DNA of 18,526 nucleotides, taken from NCBI GenBank assembly GCA_050050435.1, contig JASFUE010000020.1:1-18526 (forward strand), written 5' to 3'. Made by a program: the position numbers and the translations under genes. Below the pieces are notes generated by a model that was given only the letters and a program-made list of their open reading frames with translations, was not told the origin of the DNA and made no database searches. Shown piece after piece: positions 1 to 6,135 of the stretch (within the stretch, counting starts at the first letter, position 1; each line of letters opens with the position of its first letter). The DNA is from SG8-40 sp050050435 (lineage in GTDB: Bacteria > Pseudomonadota > Gammaproteobacteria > Burkholderiales > Eutrophovitaceae).

Positions 1-228
1 GAGTTCGCGACCAAGCTGAAGACCACCCATGCTGCCGTTACTTTCGGCAGCATCAACGATAAACATGTCCGCATTCAGCTGGCCCTGCTTACCGTTTACC
101 AGTTTGTTCCCACACGCAAATCGCTCTACCGCAATGCCTGAGCCGGCGAGATAGCGGTTGACGAATTCGGCGTCGGCATCGTCATTGACGACCAGCGCAA
201 TCCGATAATTTTCATCAACTGCACACAA
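1..228 (-). CDS. Response-regulator receiver domain protein, N-terminal 76 residues (partial)
   Basis: The reading frame is open from a TTG at 228 to the left edge (76 codons), and the rest lies outside the window. It reads as the start of a CheY-like receiver domain: hydrophobic strand 1 followed by an acidic pair (IALVVNDD, residues 10-17), an alpha-1 helix, and a second strand ending in the probable phospho-acceptor (FIVDAAE, Asp59), followed by the usual glycine-rich GSMGG loop. The frame is closed by TGA about 21 bases before the TTG and has no ATG or GTG in between. GGAG sits 7 bases before the TTG, which supports that start. The output domain is not visible, so the regulated process is unknown. 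The opposite strand has a 46-codon open stretch (1-141) with no family signature, which I take as its shadow. Confidence 0.66.
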   Translation of the reverse strand, partial: MCAVDENYRIALVVNDDADAEFVNRYLAGSGIAVERFACGNKLVNGKQGQLNADMFIVDAAESNGSMGGLQLGREL

Positions 229-287
229 ATTCCGACTCCGGTAATCACGTCAACGAGTCTCTTAGTAACGGCAGAATCCGTGCCCAG

Positions 288-306
288 AAAAAGTTTGTTG
301 GCAAAC
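288..306 (-). terminator. Possible weak intrinsic terminator after the dehydratase gene
   Basis: Read on the minus strand, a 5-bp stem (GTTTG/CAAAC, loop CCAA, 293-306) is followed at once by five T residues (292-288). It lies about 50 bases past the dehydratase stop and before the receiver gene. The stem is short and poor in G/C pairs, so termination would be inefficient. Confidence 0.35.
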
Positions 307-354
307 CGGGAACTTGTCGAAATTCGACGCCCCGTCGCTGCCAACAATTGGCGT

Positions 355-2058
355 CTATTGCCCCCGTAAAAAGTCGAAATCGCAACCTTCGGTCGCCTGT
401 AAAACATGCTCGCGATAAAGACGCGCGTAGCCACGCGAAGGGACCGGCGGTGCAGACCAGGCAGCACGTCGCTTTTTCAGTTCATCTTCAGTGACCAGTA
501 GATCGAGGCGTTGCTGCTTGACGGATAGGAAAATACGATCACCGGTTCTTACCAGTGCAAGGTTACCGCCGGATGCCGCGTCAGGACATACGTGCAATAC
601 AACCGTGCCAAACGCGGTGCCACTCATACGCGCATCGGAAATCCGGACCATGTCCTTGACCCCGGCTTTCGCAAGCTTGCGCGGGATCGGCAGGTAGCCG
701 GCTTCGGGCATCCCCGACGGACTTTTGGGTCCGGCGTTCTTGAGCACCAGAAAATCGTCGGCAGTCACGTCCAGGTCTGGCGAGTCGATGCGCGCCGACA
801 GATCCTCCAGCGACTCAAACACCACCGCCCTGCCCTCGCGTTCGAACAGGTTCGGATCGGCCGCTGCACGCTTGAGAATGGCGCCTTGCGGGGCGAGGCT
901 GCCAAACAAGGCCACCAGGCCACCCTGCGCCTGATAGGGCTCGGACACCGGCCGCACGACAGAACGGTCCACGTAGAGCGGTGGCGTTGCCAGACGCTCG
1001 CGCAGTGTCTGACCACTGACAGTCATGCAGTCGAGTTCAAGCAGATCCTTCAGCTCATGTAGCACCGCCTGCAAGCCCCCCGCAGCGAACAGATCCTGCA
1101 TGTAATGTTCGCCGGTGGGCTTCAGATTGACCAGTACCGGTGTTTCCTCGGACAGGCGATTAAGCATTTCCAGTGGAATTGCAATGCCCCGCCGGCCGGC
1201 GATCGCGCTCAGGTGCACGATTGCATTGGTTGAACCGCTCACGGCCAGCAACACGCGGATGGCGTTGCGCACCGAGGCAGGCGTGATGATCTCGGAGGGC
1301 AATGGACCACCAGAACTCACCATTTCCATGGCCCGCTCGCCGCTCGCCTCGGCCATTCGCAAGCGGTCTGCGTGAACCGCGGGAATTGCCGCGCTGCCGG
1401 GCAAGCCCATGCCCAGCGCTTCGGCTATACAGGCCATCGTGCTTGCCGTGCCCATGACCGCGCATGACCCTGCGGTGGTTGCCAGATTGCCTTCGATCCG
1501 GTCGATACCCTCGTCGCTGACCTCGCCGGCACGGTATCGCGCCCAGAAACGGCGGCAATCGGTACAAGCGCCGAGACGCTCTCCCTGATAAGGCATCGCC
1601 AGCATCGGGCCCGTTACCAGTTGCACGCTGGGTATATTGGCCGAGGCCGCGCCCATGAGCTGCGCCGGTACTGTTTTGTCGCAGCCGCCGATGAGCACAC
1701 ACGCATCCACCGGCTGGGCACGAATCATTTCCTCAACATCGACTGACATCAAATTGCGGAACATCATGCTGGTTGGCGAAAGAAACACCTCGCCCAGCGA
1801 AATCGTCGGAAAGTCCACCGGCAATCCACCGGACTTGAGTACGCCGCGCTTGACCGCCTCGACCAGCTCTGGCATCGAGCGATGGCAATTGTTGAAGCCG
1901 CTCGGTGAGCTGGCGATGCCGACGATGGGCCGGTCGAGCATGTCTTTCGAATAGCCCATGGAGCGCGCAAACGAGCGGCGCAGATAGACTGCAAAGCCGG
2001 GGTCACCATAATTGGTGAGGTTGCGGCGGATACCGTGTGGTTTGTTCTTGTCAGCCAT
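355..2058 (-). CDS. IlvD/Edd-family sugar-acid dehydratase (L-arabinonate dehydratase-like)
   Basis: This 567-residue protein is an iron-sulfur dehydratase of the IlvD/Edd family, which removes water from 2,3-dihydroxy acids to give 2-keto-3-deoxy acids. Three conserved cysteines are visible: Cys58 (GFNNCH), Cys126 (GGCDKT) and Cys199 (GSCAVMGT). Their spacing is that of the cluster ligands in pentonate dehydratases. Lys128 sits at the metal-binding lysine position, and Ser479 (RMSGT) at the catalytic serine position. The GERLGACTDCRRFWARYRAG segment is typical of the sugar-acid branch rather than biosynthetic IlvD, so aldonate catabolism is more likely than branched-chain amino-acid synthesis; the exact sugar acid cannot be told. 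The frame stays open upstream to 2283, but the start at 2058 gives the family length (about 570-595) and a normal N-terminus, with only a weak GGA upstream. It is divergent from the SIMPL gene; no transporter or other sugar gene is adjacent. Confidence 0.88.
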   Translation of the reverse strand: MADKNKPHGIRRNLTNYGDPGFAVYLRRSFARSMGYSKDMLDRPIVGIASSPSGFNNCHRSMPELVEAVKRGVLKSGGLPVDFPTISLGEVFLSPTSMMFRNLMSVDVEEMIRAQPVDACVLIGGCDKTVPAQLMGAASANIPSVQLVTGPMLAMPYQGERLGACTDCRRFWARYRAGEVSDEGIDRIEGNLATTAGSCAVMGTASTMACIAEALGMGLPGSAAIPAVHADRLRMAEASGERAMEMVSSGGPLPSEIITPASVRNAIRVLLAVSGSTNAIVHLSAIAGRRGIAIPLEMLNRLSEETPVLVNLKPTGEHYMQDLFAAGGLQAVLHELKDLLELDCMTVSGQTLRERLATPPLYVDRSVVRPVSEPYQAQGGLVALFGSLAPQGAILKRAAADPNLFEREGRAVVFESLEDLSARIDSPDLDVTADDFLVLKNAGPKSPSGMPEAGYLPIPRKLAKAGVKDMVRISDARMSGTAFGTVVLHVCPDAASGGNLALVRTGDRIFLSVKQQRLDLLVTEDELKKRRAAWSAPPVPSRGYARLYREHVLQATEGCDFDFLRGQ

Positions 2059-2137
2059 GGCAAATCCGATTTGGGTTGGCCATGTATCATAGAGGCCGAT
2101 CTGAACCTTCACAACCTTCCGGAGCGCGCACATCACC

Positions 2138-2845
2138 ATGCACCCGTCACGCTTGTTGATAACCACTTTGTTGATTCTGTTTGCCGGCGGCGCTTCGCTG
2201 GCAACCGCATCGAAAGGCAGTAAAAATTCAGACACGGTCACAAAGATCGAGTTTGACGCCAGCGCTTCGCAGCTCGTGGACAACGACTCGATGCGCGCCA
2301 GGTTATTCGCCGAGGTTCAGGACAGCTCGTCTGCTGCCGCTGCCACCCGAGTAACACATGCCACCAATCAGGCACTGCGCACGCTGCGCAAAGATGCGCA
2401 ATTGCGCGTACGTAGCGGCGCTTACCGGACCTATCCGGTCAGCGACAAGGGAAAAATCAGCAGTTGGCGGGCGCGCAGCGAACTGATCGTGGAAAGTGAC
2501 CAACTCGATCGCGTATCGGCTGCGATCGAAGCAGTGGCCAGCACCATGCAGCTTGCCAGTGTCGAGTTCTTTCCGTCAGAGAGGCGGCGCGAGGAAACGG
2601 AATCGGTGCTGGTCGATCGGGCAATCAAGGCATTCCTTGCAAAGGCTCGCACAATCGCCAGCAGCTTCGGCGCAACGCAATTCCAAATCTCGCAAGCGAG
2701 CATCAGCAACCCGGGAGATGTTTCACCACCGCAACCCGTGATGCGGGCGATGGCAGCTGACTCGATGGCAGCAGCGCCGGAATTCGGCAGCGGGACCACC
2801 CGGCTCACCGTCACGGTCGCCGGCACGATTCTGATCCGGCGCTAG
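2138..2845 (+). CDS. SIMPL-domain (DUF541) periplasmic protein
   Basis: This 235-residue protein has a Sec signal peptide (Arg5, hydrophobic residues 6-20, likely cleavage near residue 24 after ATA). The mature part has the layout of the SIMPL/DUF541 family (BP26, YggE): N-terminal beta strand, the helix ATRVTHATNQALRTLRK near residues 69-85, a strand-rich centre (YRTYPV, SWRARSELIVES), the segment near residues 146-175 with AIKAFLAKARTIASSFGA, and a final TVTVAGTILIRR strand. Family members are exported and linked to envelope or oxidative stress, but no biochemical activity is settled. A GGAG lies 13 bases before the ATG, longer than ideal. It shares a 79-bp upstream region with the dehydratase on the other strand and converges with the membrane protein at 2852, leaving only 6 bp between the two stop codons. 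Confidence 0.75.
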   Translation: MHPSRLLITTLLILFAGGASLATASKGSKNSDTVTKIEFDASASQLVDNDSMRARLFAEVQDSSSAAAATRVTHATNQALRTLRKDAQLRVRSGAYRTYPVSDKGKISSWRARSELIVESDQLDRVSAAIEAVASTMQLASVEFFPSERRREETESVLVDRAIKAFLAKARTIASSFGATQFQISQASISNPGDVSPPQPVMRAMAADSMAAAPEFGSGTTRLTVTVAGTILIRR

Positions 2846-2851
2846 AATACT

Positions 2852-3385
2852 CTAGCTGTTGCCGCGGCCTGCCTGGTCACGTAACTGACCATCGGTTTTG
2901 CGGCTTGCCGGCGTGGCAATTTTGGCACGGGCCTCGGCCAGTGCAAGTCCGCGCCACACACGGCCACGCCAGACATGCCAGCCTGTCAGTAGCGGAAAGG
3001 CCAGACCCGCCCCCCAGTGAATGATCGCCATCTTGTCGCGCACGACTTCTGCGCCAACGTAATACAGCAGATATCCCGTCAGCGTCATGGTAACCATGAC
3101 GGCAAAGAAAACGGTCCCGGAAACACGATTGCGGCTTGTCCCCCAGGCCCGGCGCACGTGGCCTGGCAACACGCTGCCAAACCCAATCAGAAATGCTGCT
3201 GCCGAAATACCGTGCACCCGCAACCACCAGGGTTCCAGCGGATGGATCTGCGGCCCGAACTCGCCTTCGACACGGATGAAATAATGAAACCAGAGCCACA
3301 AGATCCCGGACAACACCAACACCGTTCCGACCGAATACAGATAGGTTTGTTGCCATCGACCGAGCCGTATTGCGGGCGCGCTCAT
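2852..3385 (-). CDS. Four-helix, histidine-containing membrane protein, possible b-type cytochrome (DUF4405-like)
   Basis: This 177-residue protein has four predicted membrane segments (about residues 14-35, 54-74, 88-110 and 118-138) and a basic cytoplasmic-type tail. Histidines sit at or near helix ends: His34, His58, His76, His123 and His137. That pattern (WLRVHG, LPGHVRR, AIIHWG, GWHVWRG) would suit bis-His heme b, as in small cytochrome b and DUF4405 proteins. The gene begins inside the apbE stop (ATGA overlap, 3382-3385), so it is translationally coupled and last in the flavinylation operon. Families of this kind accompany FMN-binding proteins and may pass electrons from the quinone pool or cytoplasm to the flavin. 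Heme binding is inferred from histidine placement only, and no CxxCH motif is present. Confidence 0.7.
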   Translation of the reverse strand: MSAPAIRLGRWQQTYLYSVGTVLVLSGILWLWFHYFIRVEGEFGPQIHPLEPWWLRVHGISAAAFLIGFGSVLPGHVRRAWGTSRNRVSGTVFFAVMVTMTLTGYLLYYVGAEVVRDKMAIIHWGAGLAFPLLTGWHVWRGRVWRGLALAEARAKIATPASRKTDGQLRDQAGRGNS

Positions 3386-4371
3386 GTCATTGCTCTACTG
3401 AAACCATTGTGCGACAGGGCAACACTATCATTGCCGGAACGATCGCGGGGCGCGGCAACGCCGGGAGTGGATGCACTCGCCGTGCCGCTATTGTGCGGGC
3501 GCGCGGGTGAATCGATCAGCGTCTGCATGTCGCCATCGATCAGAAAACCTTCAGCCCGGAATCGCGCCAGCAACGGCGCGCTCGACTCGCCCATCATGAG
3601 CACGCATTTGGCAAGCGCATCGGCAACGGCGCACTGCGCTGCGCGCACCGTTGCGGAACGCCCCGCAGCAACCGGATTATCAGCACGCGGATCGAGCACC
3701 TCTCCGGACGCGTTGAACCCGCGATCATTCGCGTAGCTGGCACTGGTTGCCAAGGCACGATCACGCAACTCGATTTGCGCGCGTGCTCGTTCAGGCGCCA
3801 GCGGATCGCGCACCTGCACCGTTGCCGCCTCCTCACCGAACGCACGCAGATCGCCACCGGCATTCACGCAACCGGCGGCCACACCCTTGCGCTTCAGAAT
3901 TTCGACGGCAGCATCCACCGCATTGCCCTTGGCGATTCCACCCAGGTCAACTGCGAGCGTCCGGTGTAGCCGCACGCGGCAATCGGGCAACAACTCGATG
4001 TCCCGGTAGGTCGCATGTGCATCGTAGCCCCGGCTTGCCAATGCAGGCAGGGTACCGCGAGCCATCATCGCAGCACCGACGCTGACGTCGAATACGCCGT
4101 CGCTGGCCTGCGAAATTTCCGTTGCCAATTCGAGTACGCGCCAGGTACGTTCATCGACGCTGATCACGCTTTGCGCCGGTGCATTGTTGATATGAAACAC
4201 ATCGCTGTCGCGCGTGTGCGCACTCATCAGATCATGGATGCGCGCTATCTCGGCAAAGGCCGCATTGGCAGCCTCGTGCAAATCCTCGCGCCCGTCGCCG
4301 GATAGCGAAATTTCCACCAACGTACCAAGTAGCGGTTTAGCCCGTTTAACCCGGTCGCAATACCTGGTCAT
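3382..4371 (-). CDS. apbE: FAD:protein FMN transferase (ApbE)
   Basis: ApbE transfers FMN from FAD to a Thr/Ser in target proteins, forming a phosphodiester-linked flavin. This 329-residue protein has the family order: PLLGTLVEI (13-21), SDGVFDVSVG (90-99), VDLGGIAKG (141-149), NAGGDL (170-175), the EVLDPR segment (224-229) and the metal-site ADALAK (250-255). A Pro/Ser-rich tail (about residues 288-329) is extra and not conserved-looking. No signal peptide or lipobox can be seen at the N-terminus (MTRYCDRVKRAKPLLG), although many Gram-negative homologues are exported; no earlier start is available in frame. Its start overlaps the end of the FMN-binding gene by 26 bp, and its stop overlaps the next start, so it belongs to the same operon. 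The obvious substrate is the upstream SGAT-motif protein. Confidence 0.93.
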   Translation of the reverse strand: MTRYCDRVKRAKPLLGTLVEISLSGDGREDLHEAANAAFAEIARIHDLMSAHTRDSDVFHINNAPAQSVISVDERTWRVLELATEISQASDGVFDVSVGAAMMARGTLPALASRGYDAHATYRDIELLPDCRVRLHRTLAVDLGGIAKGNAVDAAVEILKRKGVAAGCVNAGGDLRAFGEEAATVQVRDPLAPERARAQIELRDRALATSASYANDRGFNASGEVLDPRADNPVAAGRSATVRAAQCAVADALAKCVLMMGESSAPLLARFRAEGFLIDGDMQTLIDSPARPHNSGTASASTPGVAAPRDRSGNDSVALSHNGFSRAMT

Positions 4372-4900
4372 AAGTCGCCAGCAATCTTTTCACGCCTTCG
4401 GCAATATGCCGACACGACATGGTCGCTCCGGAAATATTCTTGATGTCCTCGTCCAGCGTTACCGGATCACCATTCTTCTTGCCAATGAATTGTGCACGCC
4501 ACGCCGGATTTCGAATTTCGTATCCATAGCTTTCGCGGTAAACCAGAACTTCAATCTGGCGCACGCGGCCGTCCGCACTGAGAGCGACGGCATAGGTAAT
4601 GAATTCATGCTTGCCGTAAACCTCATCGATGATGAAGTAGCCGACAAGCCGGTCGCCTTCGTGAACTTCCCATAAAGGTTGCTTGTTTCTCTCTACGCGC
4701 ACGCCAGAGGCTTTCTGAATCGCGGATACGGTGTCCTTGTCCAGCACCAGGTCGTTGCGCTCGAAACTGGCGCTCTTTCCGAACATCAGTTGCTGTGCCT
4801 GCTCCACCGTCAGGTACTGGGCGGCCTGCACCTGTCCGGCAACGCTGACCGCGGCAACCGGAATCGAAACGATGCGTAACCAGTCATGATGCGAAGCCAT
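4346..4900 (-). CDS. Exported FMN-binding domain protein, predicted ApbE substrate
   Basis: This 184-residue protein has a Sec signal peptide (hydrophobic stretch 9-20, likely cleavage after GQVQA, residue 26 or 27). One FMN_bind domain follows. It contains the flavinylation motif DIKNISGATMS (residues 152-162), and Thr160 of SGAT is the expected FMN-threonine acceptor, matching the motif known from NqrC/RnfG-type proteins. The preceding block VGYFIIDEVYGKHEFITYAV is typical of the fold. The start at 4900 is well defined: AGGAGGT lies 6 bases upstream, and the preceding small ORF ends in TGATG, sharing its last base with this ATG. It is directly followed by apbE (26-bp overlap) and the His-containing membrane protein. 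The protein should be a small periplasmic flavin electron carrier. It lacks membrane anchors and NADH or quinone domains, so a membrane partner is needed. Confidence 0.9.
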   Translation of the reverse strand: MASHHDWLRIVSIPVAAVSVAGQVQAAQYLTVEQAQQLMFGKSASFERNDLVLDKDTVSAIQKASGVRVERNKQPLWEVHEGDRLVGYFIIDEVYGKHEFITYAVALSADGRVRQIEVLVYRESYGYEIRNPAWRAQFIGKKNGDPVTLDEDIKNISGATMSCRHIAEGVKRLLATYDQVLRPG

Positions 4901-5010
4901 CAATGACCTCCTGACCCGGCGAGGGCCCGCAATTGCACGATGACCTGCCCGCACGCACTGCACGTCATGTGCGGGCACGCCTGCGCGCCATAAGCTGCCT
5001 TTGGTTCCAC
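4900..5010 (-). CDS. Small Cys-containing peptide, first gene of the flavinylation operon (unrecognised)
   Basis: This 36-codon frame starts at GTG (5010) and ends in TGA at 4902-4900, overlapping the ATG of the FMN-binding gene (TGATG). AGGAGG lies 4 bases before the GTG. A second in-frame start, TTG at 5043, also has AGGAGG (3 bases upstream) and would give 47 residues beginning LKKSPVEQGG. The peptide contains ACPHMTCSACGQ, with Cys at 12, 17 and 20 and His14 (numbering from the GTG), then a short hydrophobic stretch (VIVQLRALAG) and a GGH end. The C-x4-C-x2-C/His grouping could bind a metal or redox centre, but I recognise no family. Third codon positions are mostly G or C, as in neighbouring genes. 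Two good ribosome sites, coupling to the next gene and position right behind the promoter argue that it is translated. It could alternatively be only a leader peptide that loads ribosomes onto the FMN gene. Confidence 0.55.
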   Translation of the reverse strand: MEPKAAYGAQACPHMTCSACGQVIVQLRALAGSGGH

Positions 5011-5099
5011 TACTCCTCCTTGTTCCACCGGGCTTTTTTTCAAATGCCTCCTGGTTCGTCTGCCATTCACCGCGTCGGAGTGCGATCACGGTGACTGCG

Positions 5100-5128
5100 A
5101 TATTATTGCGAATGATTTCCATTTGCAA
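5100..5128 (-). promoter_or_regulatory. Promoter with Fur-box-like operator for the flavinylation operon
   Basis: On the minus strand TTGCAA (5128-5123) and TAATAT (5105-5100) are spaced by exactly 17 bp, a plausible sigma-70 pair (4 of 6 each). The spacer and the end of the -35 box contain GCAAATGGAAATCATTCGC (5126-5108), which agrees with the classical 19-bp Fur consensus at 13 of 19 positions, including the central AATCATT. A repressor bound there would cover the promoter. Transcription would begin near 5093 and read the small peptide, FMN-binding, apbE and membrane protein genes. Fur control is inferred from the match alone. Confidence 0.6.
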
Positions 5129-5145
5129 ATAACACCCCTTGGGTG

Positions 5146-5195
5146 AATGCGCTTGCAACCAACGCGTTGCCAATCAACGCCTTGGCGTTCAACGC
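5146..5195. repeat. Short 15-bp periodic tract
   Basis: Plus-strand AACGC occurs at 5161, 5176 and 5191, exactly 15 bp apart, with a degenerate AATGC one period earlier at 5146. Around these cores the units are only partly alike (GTTGCCAATC, CTTGGCGTTC). The tract lies just upstream of the Fur-type promoter and downstream of the metallopeptidase stop. It may be chance, a degenerated repeat or a set of helically offset binding sites. Confidence 0.3.
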
Positions 5196-5233
5196 ATGAC
5201 CACCCAAACCGGCTGACTTGCCGGGCGGCGCAG

Positions 5234-5252
5234 TTCGCCGCAGGCCGGCGAA
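5234..5252 (-). terminator. Hairpin just after the metallopeptidase stop
   Basis: A perfect 7-bp stem (TTCGCCG/CGGCGAA) with a 5-base loop begins 12 bases past the metallopeptidase stop codon. No T-run follows on the minus strand, so it is not a classical intrinsic terminator. It may protect the mRNA 3' end or mark factor-dependent termination. Confidence 0.3.
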
Positions 5253-5264
5253 ACGATTACCGCT

Positions 5265-6029
5265 TTATTGCCAGCCGATCTCATGGGCCGTTTCCGGCCC
5301 GACGATTACCACATCCAGCGTCTGCGGCGCCACCGACTTTGTCTCTGATACCGGAATGCGCGCGCCCATGATCTCCGCAAATTCCTGCGGGAACAGCGGC
5401 GTGAGATCCGGCTCGGCGTAGCCGGCCGGATAAACCGGCTGGTTGTTCGCAAAGTCATATTTGTCGGTCGCACCCAGCGTATGTAACAGCTCATGGACGA
5501 TGATGATGTTGTTCTCCGCACTCATCTGTGGCACCGAAAACAGGTTGGCAACACCGACCAGACCTTTTTGCAAACCGATCGAATGCTCCAGGTGCTTCGT
5601 GGTCGACGGATGAAACATCAGGGCGTAAATCTTGATGTCGGGCTTGAGGATCGGGTGTTCTCCATGGCGCCACGCCCAGAATCGCATGCGCAGGCTCCAG
5701 AACATCACCTCGGGAACCGAGCCGCCGACTGGTGCTGGCGGCGGCACGCCATGAACCTCGGGTCCCAGATATACGTCCACCGGGTTGAGCAATGCCACGC
5801 CATATTGCCGCGCCTCTTCACGCATGAACGTCCGGATTGCTTCGAAACTCTCGTCATTGAGACTGCGAATATAAGCTTCGGTCTCTTCTTTCTGGTCGCC
5901 ATTGATCGGAAACACCACCACATTGAGGGCACGTTTCCAGGAAGTGGTGCGAACACGCGCCTGCCAGCTTCCGACTGCAACGCTCAGCAACACGAACAAC
6001 AGCAAGGCGACGCGAAAATTCCTGGCCAT
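5265..6029 (-). CDS. Membrane-anchored putative zinc metallopeptidase (HELLHTLGATDKY), function unknown
   Basis: This 254-residue protein begins with a hydrophobic signal or anchor (residues 6-20, no clear cleavage site), which would put the domain in the periplasm. The centre carries a zinc-protease motif, HELLHTLGATDKYD (His179, Glu180, His183, Gly186, Asp189), followed about 30 residues later by EIMGARIP (Met221), which could act as a metzincin-like Met-turn. The usual third histidine of HExxHxxGxxH is Asp189 here. Upstream segments (VVVFPINGDQ, PDIKIYALMFHPS) look like the strands of a catalytic domain. I do not recognise a named family; it resembles uncharacterised proteobacterial exported proteins. 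GGAG lies 6 bases before the ATG. It is 106 bp downstream of the acyl-CoA ligase on the same strand and may be co-transcribed with it. Confidence 0.68.
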   Translation of the reverse strand: MARNFRVALLLFVLLSVAVGSWQARVRTTSWKRALNVVVFPINGDQKEETEAYIRSLNDESFEAIRTFMREEARQYGVALLNPVDVYLGPEVHGVPPPAPVGGSVPEVMFWSLRMRFWAWRHGEHPILKPDIKIYALMFHPSTTKHLEHSIGLQKGLVGVANLFSVPQMSAENNIIIVHELLHTLGATDKYDFANNQPVYPAGYAEPDLTPLFPQEFAEIMGARIPVSETKSVAPQTLDVVIVGPETAHEIGWQ

Positions 6030-6068
6030 GATTCTCCGTTGCCGATAACCGCGTGTTCAGTTGCGCCG

Positions 6069-6092
6069 AGCCGGGATCACAGCGATCCGGCT
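6069..6092. other. Intergenic hairpin between ligase and metallopeptidase genes
   Basis: AGCCGGGATC and GATCCGGCT form a 9-bp stem with a single bulged G and a 5-base loop, in the 106-bp gap between the two minus-strand genes. There is no T-tract on either side, so it is more likely an mRNA processing or attenuation structure than an intrinsic terminator. Confidence 0.3.
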
Positions 6093-6135
6093 GATGGCTG
6101 CCCGGCGTGTACGGTTGGCGGCGCGCTGCCCGCTT

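Noticed and set aside
316..352. Short inverted repeats GTCGAA/TTCGAC and GCCAA/TTGGC after the dehydratase stop
   Set aside because: The stems are only 5-6 bp with 1-3 base loops and no following T-run, so they do not support a terminator or operator.
126..467. Minus-strand open frame of 113 codons overlapping the receiver gene and the dehydratase 3' end
   Set aside because: The Arg/Ser-rich translation is unlike a real protein, and it conflicts with the better-supported receiver frame and the dehydratase C-terminus.
2841..2856. GCTAGA/TCTAGC palindrome between convergent genes at 2845 and 2852
   Set aside because: The symmetry comes largely from two opposing TAG stop codons. The 6-bp AT-containing stem lacks T-runs and is too weak to call a terminator.
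4901..5173. N-terminal extension of the FMN-binding gene up to 5173
   Set aside because: The extension would cross the promoter and put about 90 Arg-rich residues before a good signal peptide. AGGAGGT at the 4900 start is decisive.
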